From Vreelandella alkaliphila (GTDB taxonomy: Bacteria > Pseudomonadota > Gammaproteobacteria > Pseudomonadales > Halomonadaceae): a DNA stretch of 64,000 nt. Made by a program: the position numbers and the translations under genes. The DNA lies in contig NZ_JABASV010000004.1 of assembly GCF_016107625.1 (NCBI RefSeq), positions 248,001 to 312,000 of the forward strand, in the 5' to 3' direction. The first letter of the stretch is position 1, and every line of letters starts with the position of its first letter. Shown in pieces: positions 8,774-19,286 of this stretch. The notes beneath the pieces were generated by a model. That model was not told the DNA's origin. It saw nothing but the letters and a program-made list of their open reading frames with translations, and did no database searches.

Positions 8774-8831
8774 AGACTTAGATGGTAAAAACTTAGCTGG
8801 TAAAGACCTATCTGGTAAAAACCTAGCTAAT
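8772..8831. repeat. Four tandem 15-bp imperfect repeats
   Basis: Units AAAGACTTAGATGGT, AAAAACTTAGCTGGT, AAAGACCTATCTGGT and AAAAACCTAGCTAAT follow directly on the hutC stop codon. The last copy contains the stop codon of the convergent yjiH-type gene. Read in the +1 frame, the units would spell K(D/N)L(D/A/S)G, resembling pentapeptide repeats, but no start codon or host reading frame supports translation. Confidence 0.75.
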
Positions 8832-10145
8832 AAGCGCTTGTACCAAATACCCGGTGGGTACGGCGAGCATCAAGCTTAATGCAACGCGAATAAACCACAC
8901 CACCACCATGCGCCCTACAGAAAGCGGAATGCTCGTAGAAAGAATGCAAGGAATTGAGGCTGAGAAGAACAGCACAGCGGATACTGATACAACGCCTGCA
9001 GCAAAACGCGCGACAAAGTCCGCTTCTGCCATTAACAGTGCCGGTAAAAACATTTCGGCAAGGCCAGCAGCGGATGCCTGGGCAAGCGCAGCCGCATCAG
9101 CAATGCCCCACACGGCCACAAAGGGGTAAAACAGCCAACCCAGCCACTCAAATAGCGGCGTGTATTTAGCCGCAAGCAAGCCTAGCAAGCCCACCGACAT
9201 GATCGAAGGTAGGATGCTAATCGCCATCACTAGCCCTTCTTTAAAGTTGATCGCGACACTTTTATGCAACGCGGGCGCTCGGGCGGCCACTTCCAACCCG
9301 GTCTGCCATGCCGTTAGCAAGCGTTTTCCTGGCACCGCGGTCGGTTCACCATCGTCAGCGCTGTCATCCATACGCGATAAGGGCGGCAAACGAACGGTGA
9401 CCGCCGTGACGATAAACGTGATCACTAACGTTAGCCAAAAATAGGCGTTCCACACCGCCATTAAATCCAGCGTGCGCGCCACAATAATCATGAACGTCGC
9501 CGAGACAGTCGAAAAACCCGTGGCGATAATGGCCGCTTCTCGCGCGGAATATTGCCCCGCCTGATACACCCGGTTGGTAATCAATAATCCGATAGAGTAA
9601 CTGCCCACGAATGAAGCGACCGCATCGATTGCCGAGCGACCTGGCGTTCGCCAAATGGGCCGCATTACGGGTTGAACCAGCACGCCAATAAGCTCAAGCA
9701 ACCCATAGCTGATCAACAAGGCCAGGAAAATCGCGCCAATAGGAACAATCAAACCAACGGGAATCACCAGCTTTTCAAACAGGAAAGGCAGCATATCGGG
9801 TTCATGCAGAAAGGCAGGCCCCCAGCCAGTCAGCGCCATCAGAGCAGCCATTACCCCAAGCAATTTTAGTGCGGTAAAAATGCGCTCGGTAACGTTTCGA
9901 TTCCAGTAGCCTCGAATCAACGGGTACGCAGCCCCAGCGGCAATCAGCGCCAGCGCATAGAAGCCACTTGCATCTCCTAGCCAGCTCCGGGCACCGGTCA
10001 CCATATGATCGAGCAATATAGTGCTGCGACCGCCAATTTCGACAGGCACGAAGAAAATCAAAATCCCCAGCGCACTTGGCAAAAACAGTTTGAGGATCAG
10101 CGCGGCGCTGGGCCGCTGACGGGTTGTAGTATTGGGAGGGAGCAT
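8823..10145 (-). CDS. YjiH-type nucleoside-recognition (Gate domain) membrane protein in the hut locus
   Basis: An integral membrane protein of about 440 residues with roughly ten hydrophobic segments and the small-residue 'gate' regions of the YjiH/Spore maturation A/B class. Members are often found with hut genes and may carry histidine or a breakdown product; the activity is not established. The frame opens at 10202, but AAGAGG lies 8 bases before the ATG at 10145 and only 1 base before ATG 10151, so 10145 was chosen. A HutC-type operator lies about 60 bases upstream. Confidence 0.75.
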   Translation of the reverse strand: MLPPNTTTRQRPSAALILKLFLPSALGILIFFVPVEIGGRSTILLDHMVTGARSWLGDASGFYALALIAAGAAYPLIRGYWNRNVTERIFTALKLLGVMAALMALTGWGPAFLHEPDMLPFLFEKLVIPVGLIVPIGAIFLALLISYGLLELIGVLVQPVMRPIWRTPGRSAIDAVASFVGSYSIGLLITNRVYQAGQYSAREAAIIATGFSTVSATFMIIVARTLDLMAVWNAYFWLTLVITFIVTAVTVRLPPLSRMDDSADDGEPTAVPGKRLLTAWQTGLEVAARAPALHKSVAINFKEGLVMAISILPSIMSVGLLGLLAAKYTPLFEWLGWLFYPFVAVWGIADAAALAQASAAGLAEMFLPALLMAEADFVARFAAGVVSVSAVLFFSASIPCILSTSIPLSVGRMVVVWFIRVALSLMLAVPTGYLVQALIS

Positions 10146-10205
10146 GAGCATGCCTCTTGTTATGTAACAGCGTTTAGAGAGCCTTCCACGTATCTTCAAC
10201 ACTTA

Positions 10206-10217
10206 ATGTATATACAT
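10206..10217. promoter_or_regulatory. HutC-type operator before the yjiH-type gene
   Basis: The 12-bp palindrome ATGTATATACAT contains the TGTATATACA core known for HutC sites in Pseudomonas and enteric bacteria. It lies about 61 bases upstream of the chosen ATG of the divergently transcribed membrane-protein gene. Confidence 0.75.
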
Positions 10218-10426
10218 ATACACACCAATTGAAGAGCACCACCAGCCAATATAAATAGACATTAGTCTAATGAATCAGACTAAAAACAGTCTTCATTAAC
10301 ATCAAAAAACACATAACAAACTGTTTAAAATACCAAAAACAACAAAACCTCATCTTTTCATGCATTTCACCCTTCCCTCTATTTTGTAACAAGCAGCTTG
10401 ACGAATCGGCTCATATTGACCTTAAT

Positions 10427-10436
10427 TGTATATACA
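10427..10436. promoter_or_regulatory. HutC-type operator before hutI
   Basis: TGTATATACA, the same core as the site at 10206, about 50 bases upstream of the hutI start. Placement suggests repression of the hutIGUH transcript in the absence of urocanate. Confidence 0.75.
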
Positions 10437-10486
10437 TTAAGATTTGAAAATAAATTTTTGCACATCGCCTTTGAAAGGAGCTCCTC

Positions 10487-11701
10487 ATGCCGAATGCAAC
10501 GGATCGTCGCCTCTGGCGCGATATCAGCGTCTTCGATGGCTTGCGGACATTGCCCGACCGCATGGCCGTTATTACCGAAGGGGCACACATCATCACCTTG
10601 TCGCCCATGAGTGAGTTCGACGAGCAACTCGCCAATAACTGCACAGAGATGGGCAGTGGCGGTGTGATGACCCCTGGTCTTGTGGATTGCCACACCCACC
10701 TTGTATTTGGCGGTTCTCGGGCTGAAGAGTTTGAAGCGCGGCTTGAAGGGGCTAGCTATGAAGAGATTGCTAAACGCGGTGGCGGCATTCTCAGTACCGT
10801 TCGTGCCACGCGTGAGGCTAGTGAAGATGAGCTGCTAAGGCTCGCTAAACCGCGCCTTGAAGCACTGATTGCCGACGGCATTACCACCGTGGAGATTAAG
10901 TCTGGCTACGGGCTTACTGTCAAAGATGAACTCAAGATGCTGCGTGTCGCGCGCCGTCTCGGCAAGATGCTGCCAGTCAACGTCGTCACGACGCTGTTGG
11001 GCGCCCATGCCCTCCCCCCAGAATACAAAGATGACAGCGACGGCTATATCGATCTTGTCTGCCAGGAAATGATCCCCGCAGCAGTGGCTGAAGGCCTGGC
11101 TGATGCCGTTGATGTGTTCTGCGAAAAAATCGCTTTCTCGGTGGAACAGTGCGAGCGAGTGTTTGCAGCCGCCGAGGCCCACGGCCTACCCATCAAGGCC
11201 CACGCCGAACAGCTCTCTAACCTGGGCGGAACGGCCATGGCCGCGCGCCACGGAGCCCTATCTGCTGACCACATTGAGTACCTGGATGACACTGGCATCG
11301 CTGCCATGTGTGAGGCCGGTAGTGTGGCAGTAATCCTGCCCGGTGCCTTCCACACCCTTCGGGAAACGCAACAACCGCCGATTGCGGCGCTGCGCACCGC
11401 GGGCGTCCCGATGGCGGTGGCAACCGACGCCAATCCCGGCAGTTCCCCACTGTTTATGCCCACGCTAATGCTCAACCTAGCCTGCACGCTGTTCCGCCTG
11501 ACTCCCCAAGAGGCACTGGCGGGCATGACCTCTCATGGGGCAACTGCGCTAGGCCTATCGGGCAAAGGGCGCATCCACGAAGGTGCAGAAGCCGACCTCT
11601 GTGTATGGGATATCGATGCACCCGCCGAGCTCGCTTACGCCGTACAACCAGGCCGCCTTCGTCAGCGCATGTTCCAGGGGGTGCTTACCCATGGCCATTA
11701 A
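10487..11701 (+). CDS. hutI: Imidazolonepropionase
   Basis: Cytoplasmic amidohydrolase that opens 4-imidazolone-5-propanoate to N-formimidoyl-L-glutamate, third step of histidine breakdown. The 404-residue protein has metal-binding CHTH (His69, His71) in [25 protein letters not shown] and ATDANPGS, all family hallmarks. GAAAGGAG lies 7-8 bases before the ATG. First gene of the hutI-G-U-H unit, overlapping hutG by 11 bases. Confidence 0.96.
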   Translation: MPNATDRRLWRDISVFDGLRTLPDRMAVITEGAHIITLSPMSEFDEQLANNCTEMGSGGVMTPGLVDCHTHLVFGGSRAEEFEARLEGASYEEIAKRGGGILSTVRATREASEDELLRLAKPRLEALIADGITTVEIKSGYGLTVKDELKMLRVARRLGKMLPVNVVTTLLGAHALPPEYKDDSDGYIDLVCQEMIPAAVAEGLADAVDVFCEKIAFSVEQCERVFAAAEAHGLPIKAHAEQLSNLGGTAMAARHGALSADHIEYLDDTGIAAMCEAGSVAVILPGAFHTLRETQQPPIAALRTAGVPMAVATDANPGSSPLFMPTLMLNLACTLFRLTPQEALAGMTSHGATALGLSGKGRIHEGAEADLCVWDIDAPAELAYAVQPGRLRQRMFQGVLTHGH

Positions 11702-12656
11702 CAGTAAAGCCACTGCCACTGAACTCGACATGTCACTCTGGACGGGCCGAACAGACCCTGAGCCCAACAGTGAGCGTTGGCATCAAAAGATCCAACCGCT
11801 CAGCCCAACGGCAGCGCCGGGCTGTGCTTTATTAGGTTTTGAAAGCGATGCAGGTGTAGCCAGAAACCAAGGACGTACCGGTGCCGCGCAAGGCCCTTCG
11901 GCGCTGCGTAAAGCGCTGGCACCGCTGGCGTGGCACCGCACAGGCCCGGCCTATGATGCGGGAAATGTACGCTGCGAAGGCGATGCCCTAGAAACCGCCC
12001 AACAAGCCCTGGCCGATCGATTAGCAGCGTTAATTAAGGCTGAACACTTTCCCGTTGTGCTAGGTGGCGGCCATGAGGTGGCCTACGGCAGTTGGCTGGG
12101 GCTTGCCCAGCATCTCGCTGATAACGGTGAAAAAGCACCACGCATCGGCATTATCAATTTTGATGCCCACTTCGATCTGCGCGATCCCTCCCATGTGCGC
12201 TCTTCGGGCACCCCCTTTACGCAAATTGCTGATGAATGCGCCAAGCGCGGCTGGCCGTTTCGCTACGCCTGCTTAGGCTTAAGCCGCGCTGCAAACACGC
12301 GCGCGCTGTTTAGTCGCGCAGCAGAACTCGGCGTCATGGTTCGTGAAGACCGGGAGTTTCAACCGGCCCACCTTGAGTGCATTCGGCGCGACCTGGAGCG
12401 CTTCATGGTGCGTTGCGATCACCTCTATCTGACCATCGATCTGGATGTACTGCCCGCTGGGGAAGCCCCTGGGGTCAGTGCTCCCGCCGCTCGCGGCGTC
12501 TCACTCGCACTGATTGAACCACTGCTTGAGGCCATTCGCGACAGCGGCAAGCTCCGCTTAGCTGATCTAGCCGAGCTAAACCCCGATCACGATATCGATA
12601 GCCGTACGGCCCGCGCGGCAGCACGGATTGTCTTTCAGTTAGCGCTCGACACCTAG
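11691..12656 (+). CDS. hutG: Formimidoylglutamase
   Basis: Ureohydrolase-fold enzyme with a binuclear Mn site that converts N-formimidoyl-L-glutamate to glutamate and formamide. Motifs [20 protein letters not shown] and TIDLDVLPA carry the Mn ligands. The frame is open from 11583, but that extension lies within hutI coding sequence and ATG 11691, with GGGGG upstream, gives the usual length (321 residues). This four-step hut route yields formamide rather than formylglutamate. Confidence 0.93.
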   Translation: MAINSKATATELDMSLWTGRTDPEPNSERWHQKIQPLSPTAAPGCALLGFESDAGVARNQGRTGAAQGPSALRKALAPLAWHRTGPAYDAGNVRCEGDALETAQQALADRLAALIKAEHFPVVLGGGHEVAYGSWLGLAQHLADNGEKAPRIGIINFDAHFDLRDPSHVRSSGTPFTQIADECAKRGWPFRYACLGLSRAANTRALFSRAAELGVMVREDREFQPAHLECIRRDLERFMVRCDHLYLTIDLDVLPAGEAPGVSAPAARGVSLALIEPLLEAIRDSGKLRLADLAELNPDHDIDSRTARAAARIVFQLALDT

Positions 12657-12712
12657 CGCCTTGCATTAACGAATCAACTAACAAAAAACCGCCAAATCAG
12701 AGGAACCAAATC

Positions 12713-14392
12713 ATGTTACCAAACGATAAACGTCACGACGCTTCCCGTAAGATTGCTGCTCCCACCGGTAGCCAACTCAGCTGCAAAAGCTGGCTGACTG
12801 AAGCACCGCTGCGCATGCTAATGAACAACCTCCACCCTGACGTGGCTGAACGCCCCGAGGACTTGGTGGTGTACGGCGGCATTGGCCGCGCTGCGCGTGA
12901 TTGGGAGTGCTATGACAAAATCGTTGAGACCCTGCAGCGCCTAGAAGACACGCAAACCTTGTTGGTGCAATCCGGCAAGCCGGTAGGCGTATTTGAAACC
13001 CATAAAGACGCCCCGCGGGTACTTATTGCCAACTCCAACCTGGTTCCTGCCTGGGCTAACTGGGAACACTTCAACGAGTTGGATCGTAAAGGCCTAATGA
13101 TGTACGGCCAGATGACCGCAGGCTCATGGATTTACATCGGCTCTCAAGGCATTGTCCAAGGCACCTACGAAACCTTTGTGGAAGCGGGCCGCCAACACTT
13201 CGACGGCAACCTGACAGGCCGCTGGGTTCTCACTGCGGGTCTGGGTGGCATGGGCGGTGCTCAACCGCTCGCCGCTACTCTGGCCGGCGCCTGCTCGCTG
13301 AATATCGAGTGTCAGCAAACCAGCATCGACTTCCGCCTGCGCACGCGCTATTTAGATGAACAAGCAGACGATCTCGACGATGCGTTAGCGCGTATCGAAC
13401 GCTACACTGCCGAAGGCAAAGCCGTCTCGATTGGCCTGTGTGCGAATGCCGCGGATGTATTACCCGAACTGGTCAAGCGTGGCGTTAAGCCCGACATGGT
13501 GACTGACCAAACCAGTGCCCACGACCCGCTACACGGCTACCTGCCTGCAGGCTGGACCTGGGAAGAGTACGTGGCACGTGGTAAATCCGAACCACAAGCC
13601 ACCGTCAAAGCGGCCAAGCAGTCGATGGCCGTGCATGTACAAGCCATGCTCGACTTCCAGAAGATGGGCGTACCCACTTTCGACTACGGCAACAATATTC
13701 GCCAAATGGCTCAAGAAGAAGGTGTTGAAAATGCCTTCGACTTCCCTGGTTTTGTACCCGCCTATATCCGCCCCTTATTCTGCCAGGGAATTGGCCCCTT
13801 CCGCTGGGCCGCGCTTTCAGGCGACCCGGAAGACATTTACAAAACCGACCAGAAAGTCAAAGAGCTGATCCCTGACGACCCGCACCTGCATAACTGGCTG
13901 GATATGGCCCGCGAGCGCATCAGCTTCCAAGGCCTTCCGGCACGTATCTGCTGGGTCGGCCTGAAAGATCGTGCGCGTCTTGGCCAAGCCTTCAACGAGA
14001 TGGTCAAAAACGGCGAGCTTAAAGCACCCGTCGTGATTGGCCGTGACCACCTGGACTCCGGCTCCGTGGCAAGCCCCAACCGCGAGACCGAGGCGATGAT
14101 GGATGGCTCCGATGCGGTCTCCGACTGGCCGCTGCTGAATGCCCTGCTTAACACCGCCGGTGGCGCGACCTGGGTCTCGCTACACCACGGTGGTGGTGTC
14201 GGCATGGGCTATTCCCAACACTCTGGGGTGGTTATCGTCGCCGACGGCACCGATGATGCCCACGCACGCCTTGGCCGCGTGCTGCGCAACGACCCGGGCA
14301 CTGGCGTTATGCGCCATGCCGATGCAGGCTACGACATTGCCAAACAATCTGCCCGTGAAAACGGCCTCGATTTGCCGATGCTGAAGAGCTAA
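12713..14392 (+). CDS. hutU: Urocanate hydratase
   Basis: Second step of histidine degradation: urocanate to imidazolonepropionate, with tightly bound NAD. The 559-residue length is typical. Recognisable segments include [11 protein letters not shown] near the N-terminus, the NAD-binding [11 protein letters not shown], and [15 protein letters not shown] near the C-terminus. CAGAGGAACC precedes the ATG. It lies 56 bases after hutG and 26 bases before hutH. Confidence 0.97.
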   Translation: MLPNDKRHDASRKIAAPTGSQLSCKSWLTEAPLRMLMNNLHPDVAERPEDLVVYGGIGRAARDWECYDKIVETLQRLEDTQTLLVQSGKPVGVFETHKDAPRVLIANSNLVPAWANWEHFNELDRKGLMMYGQMTAGSWIYIGSQGIVQGTYETFVEAGRQHFDGNLTGRWVLTAGLGGMGGAQPLAATLAGACSLNIECQQTSIDFRLRTRYLDEQADDLDDALARIERYTAEGKAVSIGLCANAADVLPELVKRGVKPDMVTDQTSAHDPLHGYLPAGWTWEEYVARGKSEPQATVKAAKQSMAVHVQAMLDFQKMGVPTFDYGNNIRQMAQEEGVENAFDFPGFVPAYIRPLFCQGIGPFRWAALSGDPEDIYKTDQKVKELIPDDPHLHNWLDMARERISFQGLPARICWVGLKDRARLGQAFNEMVKNGELKAPVVIGRDHLDSGSVASPNRETEAMMDGSDAVSDWPLLNALLNTAGGATWVSLHHGGGVGMGYSQHSGVVIVADGTDDAHARLGRVLRNDPGTGVMRHADAGYDIAKQSARENGLDLPMLKS

Positions 14393-14418
14393 TTCAACAA
14401 CTACAAGGAGCACTCATA

Positions 14419-15954
14419 ATGACCCATCTCGATATTCAGCCCGGCAAAATGACACTGGCGCAGGCGCGCCAGGTCTTTCAATCCCCCGTCACGGTTAGCC
14501 TGCCTAGCAGTGCCGACGAGGCGATCCAAAAAAGCGTCGATTGCGTCAATCGGGTAGTCGAGGAAAACCGCACGGTCTACGGTATTAACACCGGGTTTGG
14601 GCTGCTTGCTCAAACACGTATCGCCGATGAAGACCTGGAAGCACTGCAGCGCTCGCTGGTACTTTCCCATGCCACCGGCGTGGGCGCAGCGATGGACGAT
14701 AGCCTGGTCAGGCTCATCATGGTGCTTAAAGTTAACAGCCTGGCACGCGGCTTTTCTGGTATTCGTCGTGAAGTGCTTGATGCCCTTATCGCATTGATTA
14801 ACGCCGAGGTGTATCCGCATATTCCGCTCAAAGGTTCTGTGGGTGCATCAGGTGATCTCGCGCCGCTGGCCCATATGAGTGTGGTACTGATTGGTGAAGG
14901 CAAAGCACGCTACAAAGGCGAGTGGCTCAGTGCAGAAGAAGCGCTAAAAGTCGCCGGTCTTAGCCCGATTGCCCTGGCCCCCAAAGAGGGTCTTGCGCTG
15001 CTCAACGGCACCCAGGTGTCAACGGCTTACGCGCTACGCGGTCTGTTCGATGCCGAAGACCTCTATGCTGCCGCCACGGTTTGCGGCTCACTGACAGTTG
15101 AAGCCACCCTAGGGTCGCGCTCACCGTTCGATGCGCGCATTCATGAAGTACGTGGCCAACGTGGCCAGATCGATGCGGCGGCGGCCTACCGACATTTACT
15201 CGGCGAGAGCAGCGACATCGGCAACTCCCACGCCAACTGCGATAAAGTGCAAGACCCTTACTCTTTGCGCTGCCAGCCGCAGGTGATGGGCGCTGCGCTT
15301 ACCCAAATTCGCCATGTTGCCGACATACTGGCCGTAGAAATCAACGCGGTATCCGACAACCCCCTGGTATTTGAAGATACCGACGACATCATCTCCGGCG
15401 GCAACTTCCATGCCGAGCCGGTGGCCATGGCGGCTGATAACTTAGCCTTGGCGATTGCCGAAATTGGCTCACTGGCGGAACGACGCATCTCGCTGATGAT
15501 GGACAAACATATGTCCCAGTTGCCGCCCTTCCTGGTCGAGAAAGGCGGCGTCAACTCTGGGTTTATGATCGCCCAGGTAACTGCAGCCGCGCTTGCCAGT
15601 GAAAATAAAGCCCTAGCGCACCCGCACAGTGTGGATAGCCTGCCCACTTCAGCCAATCAGGAAGACCATGTTTCCATGGCCCCAGCGGCTGGCAAACGCT
15701 TATGGGAAATGGCCGATAACGTGCGTGGCATTCTCGCCATTGAATGGCTCGGCGCCTGCCAGGGGCTGGATATGCGTCACGGCTTAACCACCACTGCACC
15801 GCTGGAACAAGCCAAGCAGTTGCTGCGTGAACATGTCACCCACTACGAACAGGACCGCTTCTTTGCGCCAGACATTGAAGCCGCAAGCGAGCTGTTGGCA
15901 AGCAGAGCTTTGAGCCCGCTTATTCGGCCTGGCACCCTGCCAAGCCAACGTTAA
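14419..15954 (+). CDS. hutH: Histidine ammonia-lyase
   Basis: First step of the pathway: L-histidine to urocanate and ammonia. The Ala143-Ser144-Gly145 tripeptide in [14 protein letters not shown] cyclises into the MIO electrophile. The YGINTGFG motif (residues 54-61) carries the catalytic Tyr. Length 511 residues is standard. AAGGAG precedes the ATG. It closes the enzymatic part of the operon and is followed by a transporter gene. Confidence 0.97.
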   Translation: MTHLDIQPGKMTLAQARQVFQSPVTVSLPSSADEAIQKSVDCVNRVVEENRTVYGINTGFGLLAQTRIADEDLEALQRSLVLSHATGVGAAMDDSLVRLIMVLKVNSLARGFSGIRREVLDALIALINAEVYPHIPLKGSVGASGDLAPLAHMSVVLIGEGKARYKGEWLSAEEALKVAGLSPIALAPKEGLALLNGTQVSTAYALRGLFDAEDLYAAATVCGSLTVEATLGSRSPFDARIHEVRGQRGQIDAAAAYRHLLGESSDIGNSHANCDKVQDPYSLRCQPQVMGAALTQIRHVADILAVEINAVSDNPLVFEDTDDIISGGNFHAEPVAMAADNLALAIAEIGSLAERRISLMMDKHMSQLPPFLVEKGGVNSGFMIAQVTAAALASENKALAHPHSVDSLPTSANQEDHVSMAPAAGKRLWEMADNVRGILAIEWLGACQGLDMRHGLTTTAPLEQAKQLLREHVTHYEQDRFFAPDIEAASELLASRALSPLIRPGTLPSQR

Positions 15955-16029
15955 ATGACACTCGTTTTCCCGCTACGAGGGGTGGCGGGAAACTCTCGCA
16001 TTCAATTCCAACGACAAGAGTAGCTATCC

Positions 16030-17376
16030 ATGAATGCTATCGTTTTGGCCATTTTAGTGATGGTCAGCCTCAGCTTGGCTCGCGTTTCCGTTGTCTTTGC
16101 CTTAATCGTCGCAACGTTGGTGGGTGGGCTTTACGCGGGCATGCCCATCAATGCCATCCTTGATGCCTTTAACGACGGTCTTGGCAACGGCGCTACTGTG
16201 GCCCTGGCCTATGCCGTGCTGGGCGCTTTCGCCGTCGCGCTCTCACGCTCAGGCATCACCGAAGTAATGGCAAATCGCGCCATTGCGCGTTTTCATGTTG
16301 ATGATTCTGGCAGCAGTCGCCGCATGGTGACTTATACCCTGCTGGCCGCCTTGCTGGCCGCGGCGGTCAGTTCTCAAAACCTTATTCCGGTACACATTGC
16401 TTTCATTCCTGTGCTGGTTCCGCCGTTACTGAAGCTAATGAATCACCTCCAGCTCGACCGCCGTCTCGTCGCCTGCGTGATTACCTTCGGCATTACCGCC
16501 CCCTATATGCTGTTACCAGTAGGGTTTGGCGCTATCTTTCTGAACGATATTTTGCTCACCAACCTCAATGAAAGTGGTGCCGAATTTGGACTGGAGATCA
16601 CCCGTCAGATGGTCCCCATGGCAATGGTGATTCCTATTGGTGGCATGGCATTGGGCCTTGCCGTAGCCGTATTGTTTAGCTATCGCAAAGGGCGTAACTA
16701 CCAAGACCGAGACCTGGCCAAGGGTGATGAAACCCCAGCACAAGCGGCCCAGCATTTAAAAGGTTGGCAAAAAGCGGTACTGGCAATAGCACTGGTTGGC
16801 ACCGTGGCCGTTCAGCTCTACACCGGCTCAATGGTTCTGGGTGGGATCTTTGGCTTTGCTCTGCTCTCTTTAAGCGGCGTCTTCCGCTGGCACGAACAGG
16901 ACGGTATCTTCACCGAGGGCATGCGTATGATGGCCTTGGTTGGGTTCATCATGATCACCGCGGCGGGCTTCGCCAGTGTGATGCAGGCCAGTGGCGAGGT
17001 TGAAGCGCTGGTCAGCAGTTCTACAGAGATAATTGGTGATAACAAGGGATTAGCGGCATTGATTATGCTGCTTGTGGGCCTTTTCATTACCATGGGTATC
17101 GGCTCTTCCTTCTCAACAATCCCAATCATCGCATCACTTTACGTACCCCTTGCGCTGAATTTTGGCTTTTCGCCGCTAGCCACCGTGGCGCTGGTAGGCA
17201 CCGCAGCCGCCTTGGGCGATGCAGGCTCCCCGGCCTCCGACTCAACGCTTGGTCCAACCGCCGGTCTCAATGCCGACGGCCAGCACGACCATATCTGGGA
17301 CAGCGTTGTACCGACCTTCTTGCACTATAATATCCCGCTGATTGCCTTTGGCTGGATAGCCGCCATGATCCTATAA
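16030..17376 (+). CDS. YuiF-type Na+/H+ antiporter family carrier, predicted histidine permease
   Basis: A polytopic inner-membrane protein of 448 residues with about 11 hydrophobic segments, of the family annotated as Na+/H+ antiporter / predicted histidine transporter (YuiF). The segment GDAGSPASDSTLGPTAGLN near residue 400 is a family hallmark. Position as the last gene after hutH supports histidine or urocanate uptake. It ends just before a bidirectional hairpin at 17423-17448. Confidence 0.8.
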   Translation: MNAIVLAILVMVSLSLARVSVVFALIVATLVGGLYAGMPINAILDAFNDGLGNGATVALAYAVLGAFAVALSRSGITEVMANRAIARFHVDDSGSSRRMVTYTLLAALLAAAVSSQNLIPVHIAFIPVLVPPLLKLMNHLQLDRRLVACVITFGITAPYMLLPVGFGAIFLNDILLTNLNESGAEFGLEITRQMVPMAMVIPIGGMALGLAVAVLFSYRKGRNYQDRDLAKGDETPAQAAQHLKGWQKAVLAIALVGTVAVQLYTGSMVLGGIFGFALLSLSGVFRWHEQDGIFTEGMRMMALVGFIMITAAGFASVMQASGEVEALVSSSTEIIGDNKGLAALIMLLVGLFITMGIGSSFSTIPIIASLYVPLALNFGFSPLATVALVGTAAALGDAGSPASDSTLGPTAGLNADGQHDHIWDSVVPTFLHYNIPLIAFGWIAAMIL

Positions 17377-17422
17377 CGCGCACCCCCGCTTTTCAGCGCA
17401 ATAACCATCCCCCAAAACGAAA

Positions 17423-17448
17423 CCACCCCGCTCAGTTGAGCGGGGTGG
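17423..17448. terminator. Strong hairpin between convergent hut operon and racemase gene
   Basis: CCACCCCGCTCA, two bases, TGAGCGGGGTGG: a perfect 12-bp stem. On the minus strand it is followed by TTTCGTTTT, so it best fits termination of the racemase transcript. It may also stop the hut transcript arriving from the left. Confidence 0.8.
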
Positions 17449-17492
17449 CTTCGTCAGCAAACACAGTACATTACTACCTTTATTGGCAATAA

Positions 17493-18752
17493 TTACTCGC
17501 TATCACTACCTGTACCTGTATCGCTATCGCTTGGACGCAACACCTTCGGGTTGGAGTTTCCCCATACCGTGTAAAGGTCGGCGAGTAGCGCACTATTGAG
17601 GTCTTCAAGTTCACCAATGGTAATTCGCTCGTCACCCTGGAGCCCGTAAAGCACCACTTCATCACCCGCTGCCACTCCCTCGACATCCGTCACGTCGACC
17701 ATGGTCGTGTTCATCGACACTCTTCCCATGACCGGCACTCGCTCACCGTTGACCAGTACAAAGGCAGCGTCACTGAAAACACGCCGATAGCCGTCAGAAT
17801 AGCCAACAGGTAAATTCGCCAATAAGCTATCGCGCTCCAACACCCTGACATTATCGTAGCCAACGCCACTGCCTTGCGCGTAATCGTTGACCGATGCTAC
17901 CCGCGTGCGAAACGACATCACCGGCTTGAACTGCTCATAATGGGGTAGATCGCCATACAGCAAGCCACCCGGGCGTACCATATCAAGGCGAGCTTCAGGC
18001 ACTTCCATGGTGGTAAATGAGTTGGCGGCGTGAAGCGTTAGCGCCTCGCGATCCAGGTTAGCCGTCTCGATTAACCAGTCACTTTGCTCGTGAAACGCTT
18101 CCAGCCCCTGGCGAACAAAATCTTCGTCCTCAAAAGCAAAGTGGGTCATGATGCCCACCAGCTCTAACGACGCTAAGTCTTGAAGCTCTAACGCTTCCTG
18201 GCGTCCTGCTTCACTATCAAGCGCCATGCCATTGCGCCCCATACCACCAGCATTCAGACCCAAATGATAGCGCAGTGTTACCCCCGCCTCAGCTGCATCG
18301 CTGGATGCTTGGCGGGCGGCCGTTATATCCCCGAATAGCTCTTCCATGCCGTAATCGAAGGCACCGCGCACTTCTTCTGGTGTCGCACTGCGCACGCGCA
18401 TTAAACGCCCATCGAAACCAGACGCCCGAACAACCCGCGCTTCTTCGTTACTTGCCACACCAATACAAGGAATACCTAACGCGATCACGGAAGGCATTAA
18501 ATTAGCAATGCCGTGACCGTAGGCATCGGCTTTCATAATGGCGCAAAGCTCCGCTTCTTCGCCCAATAATTCCAGAACACCGCGCACGTTCCCTTCAAAA
18601 GCCGATTGCGAGATTTCTACCCAGGCATTGGCACTCAAGTGTTCTGGGCTATCAACGAGCAATGCTTGGTCGCTCAGCAACGGCGCCGCATAGCTGGTAG
18701 TAGTAACGGTGGCAGCAACAGCGGCAGCTAACAGGGTTAGTGGATATTTCAT
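17493..18752 (-). CDS. Periplasmic broad-specificity amino-acid racemase (Bsr/alanine racemase fold)
   Basis: PLP fold-III racemase with a cleavable signal peptide (MKYPLTLLAAAVAATVTTTSYA-type start, cleavage after about residue 22), unlike cytoplasmic Alr. The PLP lysine is Lys74 in IMKADAYGHG; the second catalytic residue is the Tyr in SGVGYDN. The length of 419 matches BsrV-type enzymes, which release several D-amino acids in the periplasm for peptidoglycan editing and signalling. The C-terminal tail is unusually acidic and serine-rich (PSDSDTGTGSDSE). It appears monocistronic with its own terminator. Confidence 0.88.
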   Translation of the reverse strand: MKYPLTLLAAAVAATVTTTSYAAPLLSDQALLVDSPEHLSANAWVEISQSAFEGNVRGVLELLGEEAELCAIMKADAYGHGIANLMPSVIALGIPCIGVASNEEARVVRASGFDGRLMRVRSATPEEVRGAFDYGMEELFGDITAARQASSDAAEAGVTLRYHLGLNAGGMGRNGMALDSEAGRQEALELQDLASLELVGIMTHFAFEDEDFVRQGLEAFHEQSDWLIETANLDREALTLHAANSFTTMEVPEARLDMVRPGGLLYGDLPHYEQFKPVMSFRTRVASVNDYAQGSGVGYDNVRVLERDSLLANLPVGYSDGYRRVFSDAAFVLVNGERVPVMGRVSMNTTMVDVTDVEGVAAGDEVVLYGLQGDERITIGELEDLNSALLADLYTVWGNSNPKVLRPSDSDTGTGSDSE

Positions 18753-19286
18753 TATCAGATCCTTGATTCGTTTTCATTGTTAAGACCCCACTGCTCACAC
18801 TACCTCTACTAAACAATTCTTAACGATAGCGGGTGCCGCGTTTATTAAAAAAAGCAGCACTAGGACGCAATAACCTGATGAGAAGGAAAGATCTTTCGCT
18901 GATTGCTCTGACTGTCGGCGGGGCGCAACTCTTCTGCTCTGCGTGTATCCAAGCTCTGTTCCAAAGCAGGTTTAGGCCACTAACAGACTCGACGATCTGT
19001 TGGCTACACCGTTTATCAACGCTTATCTAATACATCTGATCGGCAATCTATCGCTCAAAAACACAATAACTCAATGAAAATTAATAAAAAATTAATTTAT
19101 AGACGCAGTTTCGGTTTGGTTTGACATCAGTCAACGTAATGTAAAAATGTTGATGTTAGACGATTTTATAGAAATTTTTTATAGCCTGAGCACCATGCGT
19201 GTGATTAAACTGGGGGCGCAACATGGTTTCGAAACTGAAGCATGGATGCCCTCTATAACTCTAAACGCTATCAACAAAGAGGTTTT
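18753..19286. other. Intergenic region before the TRAP operon
   Basis: About 530 bases without a convincing gene. A 65-codon open frame at 18833-19030 has no Shine-Dalgarno and no recognisable protein. A likely sigma-70 promoter lies at 19121-19148 and the Shine-Dalgarno AAAGAGG at the right end serves dctP. Confidence 0.6.
19121..19148 (+). promoter_or_regulatory. Candidate promoter of the TRAP operon with dyad symmetry
   Basis: TTGACA at 19121-19126 is followed about 16 bases on by TAAAAAT. ACATCA and, at 19150 onward, TGATGT form a loose inverted repeat around the promoter, suggesting a regulator site. The start lies about 130 bases upstream of dctP. Confidence 0.4.

Larger units (their letters stand above)
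10146..10486. other. Divergent hut control region
   Basis: This 341-base stretch separates the yjiH-type gene from hutI. It is AT-rich and holds one HutC-like palindrome near each gene (10206-10217 and 10427-10436). No coding sequence was seen. The AAAGGAG Shine-Dalgarno of hutI lies at its right end. Confidence 0.7.

Noticed and set aside
8772..8831. CRISPR-like array
   Set aside because: Units are contiguous 15-mers without spacers; no cas genes anywhere in the window.
18833..19030. 65-codon open frame upstream of the TRAP operon
   Set aside because: No Shine-Dalgarno, no recognisable sequence, lies in a promoter-bearing intergenic region.
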